A DNA stretch of 64,000 nucleotides from Streptomyces sp. V4I2 (GCF_030817655.1 NZ_JAUSZM010000003.1:8184001-8248000), one strand, 5' to 3'. Counted from the first letter of the stretch, positions 31,927 through 40,590 are shown. Program-made: numbers and translations. Notes: generated from the letters alone by a model not told the origin.

Positions 31927-32733
31927 GTGCGGGACGTGAGGGCGGCACGTCGGGAGTTCGGCCTCGGTGCCCTCGGCGTGCTGCTCGCCTTCGGTGTGTG
32001 CGAGGCGGTGAGCCGGGCCGGAATCGTCCGCCGCAGCTACCTCCCGCCCGCCTCCGAAGTCCTCGCCCGCGCCGCCGAGCTGGCGGGCGACGCGGCCTTC
32101 CTCGACGGAATCGGCGCCACCCTGCGCGCCTGGGCGCTCGGGCTCGGCCTCGCCTGCGTGATCGCCGTGCCGCTCGGGCTGCTGCTGGGCAGTGTGCCGC
32201 TCGTCGACTCCGCCGTACGCGCGATCGTCGAGTTCCTGCGCCCGCTGCCGTCCGTCGCGCTGATCCCGCTGGTCTCCCTGCTGCTCGGCTCCGGCTCCGG
32301 CACCGAGGTCGCGCTGATCGCCTACGCCTGCGTCTGGCCCATCCTCTTCAACACCGTCTACGGCCTCGGCGAGACCGACCCCCTCGCCAAGGAAACCCTG
32401 CGCGCCTTCGGCTTCGGCCGGCTCGCGGTCCTGCTGCGCGTGGAACTGCCCGGTACCGCCCCCTTCATCGCCGCCGGCATCCGCATCTCGGCCGCGGTCG
32501 CCCTCATCCTGGCCGTCGCCACGGAACTCCTCGCAGGCTTCGGCGAGGGCCTCGGCATCTTCATCGCCCAGGCCGGCCTGGCCACGGACGGCACCCGTGA
32601 CGTGCTCGCGGGGGTGGTGTGGGCGGGGGCGCTGGGGCTGGTCGTCAACGGCGTACTGGTGTGGGGCGAACGACGGTTGTTCCCGTGGACGCCGGAGCAT
32701 CGGGGGGCCGACGGGGGAGGTGCGCGGAGATGA
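31927..32733 (+). CDS. ABC transporter permease, SsuC/TauC-like
   Basis: 268-residue inner-membrane permease, BPD_transp_1 fold with about six helices. The EAA-type cytoplasmic loop lies in ETLRAFGFGRLAVLLRVELPG. Start GTG 31927, 13 bp after the binding-protein stop, with GAGAGG upstream. Its stop overlaps the ATG of the second permease (ATGA). The system therefore uses two different permease chains, likely a heterodimer. Confidence 0.91.
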   Translation: MRDVRAARREFGLGALGVLLAFGVCEAVSRAGIVRRSYLPPASEVLARAAELAGDAAFLDGIGATLRAWALGLGLACVIAVPLGLLLGSVPLVDSAVRAIVEFLRPLPSVALIPLVSLLLGSGSGTEVALIAYACVWPILFNTVYGLGETDPLAKETLRAFGFGRLAVLLRVELPGTAPFIAAGIRISAAVALILAVATELLAGFGEGLGIFIAQAGLATDGTRDVLAGVVWAGALGLVVNGVLVWGERRLFPWTPEHRGADGGGARR

Positions 32734-33803
32734 GCGGGGAGCCGGAGCCGGAGCCGGAGTCCGACGGGGGCGGGTGCGGGAGCCGGCGCGGACCGGGAGG
32801 GAATCGCGCACGCCGGGGTGGGGCGGAGGGGGCTTCTGGGGGTCAGGCCGGGGCGGGCGGGGCTGCCGTGTCGGATGGTGCCGCGTCGGACGGGGCCGCC
32901 GTATCGGACGGGAGAGCCGCGTCAGACGGGATCTCCCCGAGCTCTCCGCCTCGTACCGGGAGCTCCCCGCCTCGTACCGGGGCCTTTCCGCCTCGTACCG
33001 ATACCTCCCCGCCCCGTGCCCGCGTCGTGGCGCACCCCGCTCTCCTCCGTTGGTTCGTTCTCGTCCTCGCCGTGGGTGCCTGGGAGGTGGCCGCTCGAGC
33101 CCATGGCAGCGTCTACTTCCCGCCCCCGGCCCGTATCGCGCGCCATGTCCACGACCTGTGGTTCTCCGGGCCCGTCCGGCACGCGTTCCTCACCTCGGCC
33201 GCCGTGGACGACATCCTGCCCAGCCTCGGCAGGCTGACCGCGGGCTTCCTGCTCGCCGCCGTCGCCGGGATCGCGCTCGGCATCGCGATCGGCCGCTCGC
33301 GCCGGGCGTACGCGCTGTGCAACCCCGTCCTGCAGTTCGCGCGGGCCGTCCCGCCACCCGCCCTGGTGCCTGTCTTCGTCGTCGTCTTCGCCTTCGGTAC
33401 GCCGATGCAGATCGCGTCGATCGCCTTCAGTGCCGTCTGGCCGGTGCTCATCAACACGGCGGCGGGGGCGCTCAACACCGACCCGCTGCGCCTCGACGTC
33501 GCCGCCGTCCTGCGGCTGAACGGTGCCGAACGCCTGTGGTTCCTCGTACTGCCCTCCGCGCTGCCCCGCATCTTCGCGGGCCTGCGGCTGAGCCTGTCGC
33601 TCTCCCTCATCCTCATGGTGTTCTCCGAACTGCTGCCGGGCACCGCGAACGGCATCGGCTTCACCCTCACCGACGCCCAGTCCCGCTCCGACCTGCTCAC
33701 CGTATGGGCGGCCCTGGTCCTGCTCGGCGTCCTCGGGTATCTGCTCAACACCGCCCTCCTGGCGGTCGAGGGACGGCTGCTCAGCAGCGGGAAGGCCAGG
33801 TGA
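32730..33803 (+). CDS. ABC transporter permease with repetitive N-terminal extension
   Basis: 357 residues: about 95 residues of low-complexity N-terminus, then a TauC/SsuC-like permease domain from VVAHPALLRWFVLVLAVGAWE onward with the EAA loop VLRLNGAERLWFLVLPSALP. The extension contains EPEPEPES, several SDGAA/SDGRAA units and three or four PPRTG-type units, encoded by visible DNA repeats (32740-32770 and 32870-33020). Start ATG overlaps the preceding stop. If the true start were internal the extension would be lost, but no good internal start with ribosome site is seen. Confidence 0.88.
   Translation: MSGEPEPEPESDGGGCGSRRGPGGNRARRGGAEGASGGQAGAGGAAVSDGAASDGAAVSDGRAASDGISPSSPPRTGSSPPRTGAFPPRTDTSPPRARVVAHPALLRWFVLVLAVGAWEVAARAHGSVYFPPPARIARHVHDLWFSGPVRHAFLTSAAVDDILPSLGRLTAGFLLAAVAGIALGIAIGRSRRAYALCNPVLQFARAVPPPALVPVFVVVFAFGTPMQIASIAFSAVWPVLINTAAGALNTDPLRLDVAAVLRLNGAERLWFLVLPSALPRIFAGLRLSLSLSLILMVFSELLPGTANGIGFTLTDAQSRSDLLTVWAALVLLGVLGYLLNTALLAVEGRLLSSGKAR
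32868..33020. repeat. Coding tandem repeats in permease N-terminus
   Basis: Two repeat types adjoin: units around TCGGACGGGGCCGCC (encoding SDGAA, 4 copies) and units around CCGCCTCGTACCGGGAGCTC (encoding PPRTGSS-like, 3-4 copies). Copies are imperfect but in frame. Confidence 0.7.
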
Positions 33804-34567
33804 CCGACCACATGCTCGACCTCTCGGCGGTGGGCCAGTACTACGGCGACCACCAGGTCCTGCACGACATCACCCTCACCGTCCCCGACGGCCAACTCCT
33901 GTGTGTCGTCGGCCCGTCGGGCTGCGGCAAGTCCACACTGCTGCGCACGATCGCCGGCCTGCTCCCCGCGCGCGAGGGCACCGTCACGATCGACGACACC
34001 CCCGTCACGGGCGTCCCCGACCGCCTGGCCGTCGTCTTCCAGGACTACGGCCGCTCCCTCCTGCCCTGGCTCACGGTCCGCGACAACGTCGCGCTCCCGC
34101 TGCGCCGGCGGGGCCTCGGCAGGGCCGAGCGGCGCACCGAGGCCGACCGCATCCTCGACCGCGTCGGCCTCTCCGGCACCGCCCGCCGCCACCCCTGGCA
34201 GCTCTCCGGAGGCATGCAGCAACGCGTCGCCATCGCCCGCGCCCTGGTCTGCCGCCCCACCCTCCTCCTCATGGACGAACCCTTCGGCTCCCTGGACGCC
34301 CAGACCCGCGAGGACCTGGAGGACCTCCTCCTGGAGGTCCACCGCACCGACGGCACGACCATCGTGTTCGTCACCCACGACATCGACGAGAGCGTCTACG
34401 TCGGCGACCGCGTCGTCGTCCTCACCCCGGGCCCCGCCTCGAAGATCGCCCTGGACCTGCCGGTCCGGCTCCCCGGTGAACGGGACCAGATCGCCACCAG
34501 GGGCCTGCCGGAGTTCGTGGCGCTGCGCGCTCAGGTGGGGCGGGCGGTACGCGGGCAGTTCAGGTGA
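33800..34567 (+). CDS. ABC transporter ATP-binding protein, SsuB/TauB-like
   Basis: 255-residue ABC ATPase: Walker A GPSGCGKST (about 37-45), Q-loop FQDYGRSLLPWLTV, signature LSGGMQQRVAIARAL, Walker B LLLMDEPFGSLD and H-loop VTHDIDE. The layout is that of nitrate/sulfonate/taurine importers. Start GTG 33800 overlaps the permease stop (GTGA). Fourth and last gene of the operon; its stop lies in the first copy of a 13-bp tandem repeat shared with the convergent EEP gene. Confidence 0.93.
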   Translation: MTDHMLDLSAVGQYYGDHQVLHDITLTVPDGQLLCVVGPSGCGKSTLLRTIAGLLPAREGTVTIDDTPVTGVPDRLAVVFQDYGRSLLPWLTVRDNVALPLRRRGLGRAERRTEADRILDRVGLSGTARRHPWQLSGGMQQRVAIARALVCRPTLLLMDEPFGSLDAQTREDLEDLLLEVHRTDGTTIVFVTHDIDESVYVGDRVVVLTPGPASKIALDLPVRLPGERDQIATRGLPEFVALRAQVGRAVRGQFR

Positions 34568-34585
34568 GGCGGTCAGGTGAGGCGG
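34560..34585. repeat. 13-bp tandem duplication joining two convergent stop codons
   Basis: TCAGGTGAGGCGG occurs at 34560-34572 and 34573-34585. The TGA in copy 1 ends the ATPase gene; the TCA opening copy 2 is the stop of the minus-strand gene. Each copy carries both potential stops. Confidence 0.9.
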
Positions 34586-35817
34586 ATGTCCTGCCACACG
34601 AGCCGGTGGTCCGACGTCGGCACAGTCGTGCCGTTCCCGACCAGCCGGTACAGCGGGTCGTCCGACGTCGGCCAGAAGACGCCGTTCGCCGCCGGTATCA
34701 GCCCCCTGGACGGGATGACGTGGTCGACGCGCAGATTCCCGGGCGCGGTGTCCCCGAAGTCGGCCGTGTCGTACGCCGGATCACCGACGTGCGAGACATT
34801 CGCCCCGCCCTGGAGCCTCGCCGCCTCGACACCCCCGGCACTCGCCGGCGGCGTCGACGGCAGGCGCACCGCCGGGTGGTCGAGGAGCAGCCGTACGGCA
34901 TGGTCGTAACTGTCACCGTCGTACGGATCCGCGTTCAGGTCGCCCGCGAGCACGAACCGCGCCCCGGGCCGCAGTCCGCCCCGGCCGCCCTTGTCGTCGT
35001 ACAGATACGCGCTGCGCCGGCGTCCGCCTATGTAGTCGGCCCACAGCCGGATCTCGTCGTGGTTGCGTCGGCCGTTGCGGTCCTCGGGCCCGTCGAAGGT
35101 GGGCGGCGTCGGATGCGACACCAGGAAGTGCACGGTGTCCGCCGCGGAGTGCCCGAGGCGCACCGGCACGTCCCAGTGGCTCTTGGAGGAGAGCCGCAGG
35201 ACATCGCGCGCGGCGTCGCTGTAGTACCCCTCGGGCATGACGTTGTCCGGCATGTCCTTCCACAGGAAGCGCTGGAAGGTGCGTATCGCGCGCGTGTCGA
35301 TCGGGAACTTGGAGAGCACGAGCATGCCGTACTGCCCGGGGAACCAGCCGTAGCCGAAGGCGTCCTGGCCGTACGCGTCCGAACCGGGCGTCGTCACCGC
35401 CCCGTTGCGCCCGTCGAGGTCCACCCCCGAGGCCACGCCCGTGTTCACCGGGCCGGTGAAGTGGTACGGGAAGCGGATCGGCCGCGCCCCGCTCTGGCCC
35501 ACGGCGAGGTAGTTGCGCAGGAACAGCCGGGCCGCGGTGCCGTCCTTGTCGTAGTCGAACTCGTTGACCAGCAGGACATCGGGGTCGACGCGCTGGATGG
35601 TCTCCGCCACGTTGCGCGCCTGGGTGTTGTCCGGCGTGGACAGGTCGGTGACCAGCGCGCCCTGGGTGCCGCGGTTCAAGGACGCGTTGAACGTGGCGAA
35701 CCGGACGGTCCGCCGGCCGGTCGCCGACGCGGGGACCGCGGTGGTGCCGGCCAGGGCCGCACCGGCGAGTGCGGCGAGCGTGGCGCGGCGGGAGAAGGTT
35801 CTGGGGTCGTGGTTCAT
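34573..35817 (-). CDS. Tat-exported endonuclease/exonuclease/phosphatase family protein
   Basis: 414 residues. A twin-arginine signal peptide (TFSRRATLAALAGAALAG) is followed by an EEP fold: VRFATFNASLNRG at the start, LLVNEFDYD, HFLVSHPTPP, VLAGDLNADP and the terminal TSDHRLVWQDI motif. Relatives include phospholipases, nucleases and phytase-like secreted enzymes; substrate not evident. Start ATG 35817 has GGAG 5 bp upstream. It is divergent from the geosmin synthase gene across 168 bp. Confidence 0.9.
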   Translation of the reverse strand: MNHDPRTFSRRATLAALAGAALAGTTAVPASATGRRTVRFATFNASLNRGTQGALVTDLSTPDNTQARNVAETIQRVDPDVLLVNEFDYDKDGTAARLFLRNYLAVGQSGARPIRFPYHFTGPVNTGVASGVDLDGRNGAVTTPGSDAYGQDAFGYGWFPGQYGMLVLSKFPIDTRAIRTFQRFLWKDMPDNVMPEGYYSDAARDVLRLSSKSHWDVPVRLGHSAADTVHFLVSHPTPPTFDGPEDRNGRRNHDEIRLWADYIGGRRRSAYLYDDKGGRGGLRPGARFVLAGDLNADPYDGDSYDHAVRLLLDHPAVRLPSTPPASAGGVEAARLQGGANVSHVGDPAYDTADFGDTAPGNLRVDHVIPSRGLIPAANGVFWPTSDDPLYRLVGNGTTVPTSDHRLVWQDIRLT

Positions 35818-35918
35818 CGGGGCTCCGGTGAGACGGCGGACACGTGAACTGTTGAAGTCTGCGCGCGTAGAGGTGAACGCCACAAGTGCCGCTCATAACT
35901 CCCGGGTTCACCCCCGAT

Positions 35919-35934
35919 TCACACGATGGTGTGA
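35919..35934. promoter_or_regulatory. Palindrome upstream of geosmin synthase
   Basis: TCACACGATGGTGTGA is a perfect 6-4-6 inverted repeat 52-67 bp before the geosmin synthase ATG, well placed for an operator or activator site. The regulator is unknown. Confidence 0.5.
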
Positions 35935-35985
35935 TCATTCCCCGGCCTGTGGATGCCCCCGCAGGGCCCCGGGTAGGGCCCGGCC

Positions 35986-38142
35986 ATGACGCAGCAGCCC
36001 TTCGAACTCCCGCACTTCTACATGCCGTATCCCGCACGGCTCAATCCACATGTCGACGAGGCCCGCGCCCACTCGACCCAGTGGGCGCGCGACATGGGCA
36101 TGTTGGAGGGCTCCGGGATCTGGGAGCAGTCCGACCTCGACGCGCACGACTACGGCCTGCTCTGCGCCTACACCCACCCCGACTGCGACGGCCCGGCCCT
36201 GTCGCTGATCACCGACTGGTACGTGTGGGTCTTCTTCTTCGACGACCACTTCCTGGAGATCTTCAAGCGCACCCAGGACCGCGCCGGCGGCAAGGCCTAT
36301 CTGGACCGGCTGCCGCTGTTCATGCCGATGGACCTCTCGACGCCGATGCCCGAACCGCAGAACCCGGTCGAGGCGGGCCTCGCCGACCTGTGGACGCGTA
36401 CCGTGCCGTCGATGTCGGCGGACTGGCGCCGCCGTTTCGCCGTGGCCACGGAGCACTTGCTCAACGAGTCCCTGTGGGAGCTGTCCAACATCAACGAGGG
36501 GCGGATCGCCAACCCCGTCGAGTACATCGAGATGCGCCGCAAGGTGGGCGGCGCCCCCTGGTCGGCCGGCCTCGTGGAGTACGCGACCGCCGAAGTCCCC
36601 CCGTCCGTGGCCGGGTCCAGGCCGCTCAGGGTGCTGATGGAGACCTTCTCCGACGGCGTCCACCTGCGCAACGACCTGTTCTCCTACCAACGGGAGGTCG
36701 AGGAGGAGGGCGAGCTCAGCAACGGCGTGCTCGTCCTGGAGACCTTCTTCGACTGCACCACCCAGGAGGCCGCCGACACCGTCAACGACGTCCTCACCTC
36801 CCGCCTCCACCAGTTCGAGCACACCGCGCTCACCGAGGTCCCCGCCCTGGCGCTGGAACAGGGGCTCGCCCCGGACGAGGTGACCGCGGTCGCCAAGTAC
36901 ACGCAGGGACTGCAGGACTGGCAGTCCGGCGGCCACGAATGGCACATGCGCTCCAGCCGGTACATGAACGCGCGGGCCGAGACCACCAAGCCGTGGCAGG
37001 GCCTCACCGGCCCCGGCACCTCCGCCGCCGACGTCGGCGCACTGCTCGCCGCGGCCGGCGCCGAACGCCTGCGCGCCTACACCCACGTGCCGTACCAGAA
37101 GGTCGGCCCCTCCCTGCTGCCCGACTTCCACATGCCCTTCGAGCTCGAACTCAGCCCGCACCTGGAGGGCGCCCGCAGCCGCCTCACCGACTGGGTGAAC
37201 GCCATGGGCATCCTCCAGGAAGGCGTCTGGGACGAGGACAAACTCGCCGCGTACGACTTCCCGCTGTGCGCTGCCGGCCTCGACCCGGACGCGACCCCCG
37301 AGGCCCTCGACCTCAGCTCGCAGTGGCTCGCCTGGGGCACCTACGGCGACGACTACTACCCCCTCGTCTTCGGCCACCGCCGCGACCTGGCCGCCGCCCG
37401 CCTGACCACCGCCCGCCTCTCGGCCTGCATGCCCGTCGACGGCGAGGAGGCCGCCGTCCCGCTCAACGCCATGGAGCGCGCCCTCACCGACCTGTGGGCG
37501 CGTACGACCGCCGAGATGACGCCCGACCAACGGCGCACCCTGAAGGCCGCGATCGACGTGATGACCGAGAGCTGGGTGTGGGAGCTGTCCAACCAGCTCC
37601 AGAACCGCATCCCCGACCCGGTCGACTACCTGGAGATGCGGCGCGCCACCTTCGGCGCCGACCTCACCATGAGCCTGTGCCGGATGGGCCACGGCGCGGC
37701 CGTCCCGCCGGAGGTGTACCGCAGCGGCCCCGTCCGCTCCCTGGAGAACGCCGCCGTCGACTACGCCTGCCTGCTCAACGACGTGTTCTCGTACCAGAAG
37801 GAGATCGAGTACGAAGGCGAGATCCACAACGCGATCCTCGTCGTGCAGAACTTCTTCGGCATCGACTACCCGACCGCGCTCGGCGTCGTCCACGACCTGA
37901 TGACCCAGCGCATGCAGCAGTTCGAACACGTCGCCGCCCACGAACTGCCCGTCGTGTACGACGACTTCGCGCTCTCGGCCGAGGCGCGCGAGGTCATGCA
38001 GGGCTATGTCGTCGACCTGCAGAACTGGATGGCGGGCATCCTGAACTGGCATCGCGAGGTCGACCGCTACAAGGCCGACTGGCTGTCCGGCCGTGCCCAC
38101 GGGTTCCTGCCGGACCGGGCCCCTGTCGTACCGGTCGGCTGA
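35986..38142 (+). CDS. geoA: Bifunctional geosmin synthase (germacradienol/geosmin synthase)
   Basis: 718 residues with two terpene-synthase domains, as in S. coelicolor SCO6073. The N-terminal half carries DDHFLE (Asp86) and NDLFSYQRE (Asn229), which cyclise farnesyl diphosphate to germacradienol and germacrene D. The C-terminal half carries DDYYP (Asp455) and NDVFSYQKE (Asn598) and converts germacradienol to geosmin with loss of acetone; all numbers coincide with the S. coelicolor residues as I recall them. Mg-dependent, cytosolic, no cofactor. Stands alone, as is usual. Start ATG 35986. Its stop forms one arm of a palindrome with the stop of the convergent gene. Confidence 0.98.
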   Translation: MTQQPFELPHFYMPYPARLNPHVDEARAHSTQWARDMGMLEGSGIWEQSDLDAHDYGLLCAYTHPDCDGPALSLITDWYVWVFFFDDHFLEIFKRTQDRAGGKAYLDRLPLFMPMDLSTPMPEPQNPVEAGLADLWTRTVPSMSADWRRRFAVATEHLLNESLWELSNINEGRIANPVEYIEMRRKVGGAPWSAGLVEYATAEVPPSVAGSRPLRVLMETFSDGVHLRNDLFSYQREVEEEGELSNGVLVLETFFDCTTQEAADTVNDVLTSRLHQFEHTALTEVPALALEQGLAPDEVTAVAKYTQGLQDWQSGGHEWHMRSSRYMNARAETTKPWQGLTGPGTSAADVGALLAAAGAERLRAYTHVPYQKVGPSLLPDFHMPFELELSPHLEGARSRLTDWVNAMGILQEGVWDEDKLAAYDFPLCAAGLDPDATPEALDLSSQWLAWGTYGDDYYPLVFGHRRDLAAARLTTARLSACMPVDGEEAAVPLNAMERALTDLWARTTAEMTPDQRRTLKAAIDVMTESWVWELSNQLQNRIPDPVDYLEMRRATFGADLTMSLCRMGHGAAVPPEVYRSGPVRSLENAAVDYACLLNDVFSYQKEIEYEGEIHNAILVVQNFFGIDYPTALGVVHDLMTQRMQQFEHVAAHELPVVYDDFALSAEAREVMQGYVVDLQNWMAGILNWHREVDRYKADWLSGRAHGFLPDRAPVVPVG

Positions 38143-38155
38143 CGTCCGGGCGTCA
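38140..38155. terminator. Stop-to-stop palindrome between geosmin synthase and convergent gene
   Basis: TGACGTCCGGGCGTCA begins with the TGA of geosmin synthase and ends with the TCA (minus-strand TGA) of the convergent gene. Nearly the same sequence is found at 59284-59298. Confidence 0.6.
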
Positions 38156-38878
38156 GACGGGCTGTCCCGCGGCCCGCGTCGCGTGCTCCACCGCGGCTCG
38201 CGCCAGCGCCCGGACGATCGGGTGCGGGCGCGAGCCGTCGCCGGACAGTTCCGGCTGGAAGAGCGAGGCCAGGAAGAAGGGATGGCCGGGGAGTTCGGCG
38301 ATCCGGACGTGGCCGTCCTCGTCGTACCCGGAGAAGCGCATGCCGTGCGCGCGCAGTGTGTCGAGGTGGCGGGTCGGGCCGTACGCGCAGAAGTAGCGCT
38401 CGACCGTGCGCTCCGAGCCGATCACGGACTGGGCGAGCGAGCCCGGCTCGACGCTCACCACGGCCTCGTGGCCGACGAGCGAACAGGCCAGCGGCTCGAT
38501 GAGGAAGTCGTCGGCGTCCGGGTCGTTCTCGGCGTGCGCCACCCGCGTCAGACCGCACACGTCACGGGCGTACTCCAGGAGCGCGTGCTGGAATCCGCCG
38601 CACGTGCCCAGGAACGGAATCCCCGCCACGCGCGCGGTACGGATCGCGGCGAGCACGCCGGTCTCGCTGCGGTAGGGGCTGCCGGGTACGACCCACACCG
38701 CGTCGAACCCGCGTACGGCGCCCTCCTCCGCCGCCGCCTCGGACGGGATCCAGTAGGCGTCCAGGACCAGTCGGTCGCGCTCGGCGAGGGCGTCGAGGAG
38801 GAGCGGGATGCGGGTGTGGGACACGACGTTGGGGGAGCGGTCGCCGACAAGGGCGAGCCGGGCTGTGGTGGTGGTCAT
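38153..38878 (-). CDS. CTP synthase C-terminal-like class I glutamine amidotransferase
   Basis: 241-residue stand-alone amidotransferase-like domain related to the C-terminal region of CTP synthase. The nucleophile elbow PFLGTCGGFQHALLEYAR contains the Cys. Where glutaminases have FHPE, this protein has LFQPE, so the catalytic His is replaced by Gln; I believe this is normal in this subfamily, implying it is not a standard glutaminase. Start ATG 38878 (GGATGAG upstream). Divergent from the LysR gene, 94 bp apart. Function unknown. Confidence 0.85.
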   Translation of the reverse strand: MTTTTARLALVGDRSPNVVSHTRIPLLLDALAERDRLVLDAYWIPSEAAAEEGAVRGFDAVWVVPGSPYRSETGVLAAIRTARVAGIPFLGTCGGFQHALLEYARDVCGLTRVAHAENDPDADDFLIEPLACSLVGHEAVVSVEPGSLAQSVIGSERTVERYFCAYGPTRHLDTLRAHGMRFSGYDEDGHVRIAELPGHPFFLASLFQPELSGDGSRPHPIVRALARAAVEHATRAAGQPV

Positions 38879-38972
38879 GGGCTCATCCTGTGCGCCGCCC
38901 GGAGTTCACGTCCAACGATGATTTCTGCACCCTCGATAAGCGGAGCTGATGGGGTACGGGATCCTGGCGGAC

Positions 38973-39839
38973 ATGGACCCGCATCTGCTGCGTACCTACG
39001 TCACCGTCGCCCGTCTCTCCTCCTTCTCGGAGGCCGCCCGCACGCTGGGCTACACCCAGTCGGCGGTGTCCCAGCACATCGCGGCCCTCGAACAGGACCT
39101 CGGCGCACCGCTGCTCACCCGCCGCCCCGTCGTACCCACCGCGGCCGGCGAGCGGCTCCTCGAACACGCGGGCCCGCTGCTGCTGCGCCTGGACGCGGCC
39201 CGCGCGGACGTCGTACGAATGGCGGCGGCCCCGGAGCACGGCCTGACGCTCGCCGCCGCACCGACCGCCCTCGGCCCGCGTGCCGTCGCCGCGCTGCCCG
39301 CCGCCGGGGTGACGGTGCGGGTGCTGGCCCGCGACGGGATCCCGGCGGCCGTCGCCACCGGCACCGCCGACCTGGGCCTGGTCGACGGCCTGGCCGCACC
39401 CAGCGATCCGCTGCGGCTGCCCGACGTGGCCCCGCTGACCACGCACTGCGTCGGCGAGGAACCCGTGTGCGTCCTGCTGCCCGCCGCCCACCCCCTGGCC
39501 CGGCGCACCGGACTGCGCCTCGCGGACCTGTCCGCCGCCCGCTGGCTGGACGCCCCCGACGCGGGCCTGCCGCTCGACCGGCTCCGTGCGGCGGGCGGCG
39601 GCCACGGCTTCCGGCCCGCCCTGCGCTACGAGGGCACCGACGTGCGCGTCCTGACCGCCCTGTCCGCCGCGGGCCACGGCCTGACCCTGCTGCCCCGGTC
39701 GGTGGCCGCCGGGGTGCCCGGCGCGGTCGCCGTCCCGGTCACCGAGCCGCGGGTCGTGCACCGGACGGAACTGGTGTGCACGGGGGCCCTGCGGGGAACG
39801 GCGGCTCGGCTGATGGAGGTGCTGGTGGGGCGGAAGTGA
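38973..39839 (+). CDS. LysR-family transcriptional regulator
   Basis: 288 residues: an N-terminal winged HTH (LLRTYVTVARLSSFSEAART, YTQSAVSQHIAALEQDLG) and a LysR substrate-binding domain. Start ATG 38973 begins exactly at the family's usual MDxxLLRTY. The HTH has the strong YTQSAVSQ recognition helix. Divergent from the amidotransferase-like gene, which is its most likely target by position. The co-inducer is unknown. Confidence 0.91.
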   Translation: MDPHLLRTYVTVARLSSFSEAARTLGYTQSAVSQHIAALEQDLGAPLLTRRPVVPTAAGERLLEHAGPLLLRLDAARADVVRMAAAPEHGLTLAAAPTALGPRAVAALPAAGVTVRVLARDGIPAAVATGTADLGLVDGLAAPSDPLRLPDVAPLTTHCVGEEPVCVLLPAAHPLARRTGLRLADLSAARWLDAPDAGLPLDRLRAAGGGHGFRPALRYEGTDVRVLTALSAAGHGLTLLPRSVAAGVPGAVAVPVTEPRVVHRTELVCTGALRGTAARLMEVLVGRK

Positions 39840-39938
39840 GTACCTTCCCGCCCCTGACCGAGGGTCAGTCTCACTCGTTCGTGGCTCGTGGTGCGCCGGT
39901 GCGCCGGGTAGATCAACAGGCGGGATCGATCCGCAACC

Positions 39939-39972
39939 GCCGGAGGCGATCCGCACCAGCCGGAGGCGATCC
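39939..39972 (+). repeat. Duplicated ribosome-binding segment
   Basis: GCCGGAGGCGATCC occurs at 39939-39952 and 39959-39972, period 20 bp; the second copy provides the GGAGG site directly before the ATG at 39973. Confidence 0.75.
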
Positions 39973-40590
39973 ATGGAACAGACTGCGTTGCGTCCCAAGC
40001 CGATGCCCGGCCGGGAACCCGGCGGCGGCACCAAGCCCGGCGCGGCCCGGCGCCCGCACGCCGCGCGCCGGCGTGGCCGGCGGCTGAGGGCTCTGCTGTT
40101 CGCCCTGTCCGTCGGCACGGTCCTGGTCCTGTCCGGCGTCGGCCTCGGCACGGTCGGCGCCACGGTGATCGGCCTGAGCAAGCTCGCCGAACTCCAGCGG
40201 CAGGCGGGGGAGCAGGGGCGGCCGGGGCAGGCGGTGCCGGGAGCGTCGGGCGGCCGGGGGAGTGCGTCAGCTTCGGCGCGCCCCGGCCCTTCCGTCTCGA
40301 CCACGACCACCTCGCCGGCGCCCGTCGGTGTGACCCTCGGCCTGGAGGCCGTGGACGCCGAGAAGGTGGGCGCCCAGGTCGTCGGCGTCCACGTCCCCGG
40401 CCCGGCCTTCTCGGCGGGCCTGGTCCGCGGCGACGTACTCCTCGTGTTCGGCCGCACCCGGGTCGACTCGGCGGCCGACCTCGCCCGAGCGGTCGCCGAC
40501 GCCCGCCCCGGCAAGGAGGTCGTGCTGACGGTCCGCCACCGCAGCGGCGGCTACCAGCAGTTGACGGTCGTGCCCGGCGTCGTCACATGA
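39973..40590 (+). CDS. Membrane-anchored PDZ-domain protein
   Basis: 205 residues: basic Pro/Arg-rich N-terminus, one TM helix at about 39-66 (LRALLFALSVGTVLVLSGVG), a Ser/Gly/Thr linker and a single PDZ domain (about 118-200) with carboxylate-binding loop VGVTLGL, AFSAGLVRGDVLLVFGRTRV and KEVVLTVRHR. The PDZ should face outside. No protease domain is attached, unlike HtrA proteins. Ribosome site GGAGG at 39962-39966. The 3' end is tandemly duplicated. Confidence 0.86.
   Translation: MEQTALRPKPMPGREPGGGTKPGAARRPHAARRRGRRLRALLFALSVGTVLVLSGVGLGTVGATVIGLSKLAELQRQAGEQGRPGQAVPGASGGRGSASASARPGPSVSTTTTSPAPVGVTLGLEAVDAEKVGAQVVGVHVPGPAFSAGLVRGDVLLVFGRTRVDSAADLARAVADARPGKEVVLTVRHRSGGYQQLTVVPGVVT

Noticed and set aside
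38879..38972. LysR site between the amidotransferase-like and LysR genes
   Set aside because: Only a weak ATGAT/GATAA symmetry; not enough to call a site.
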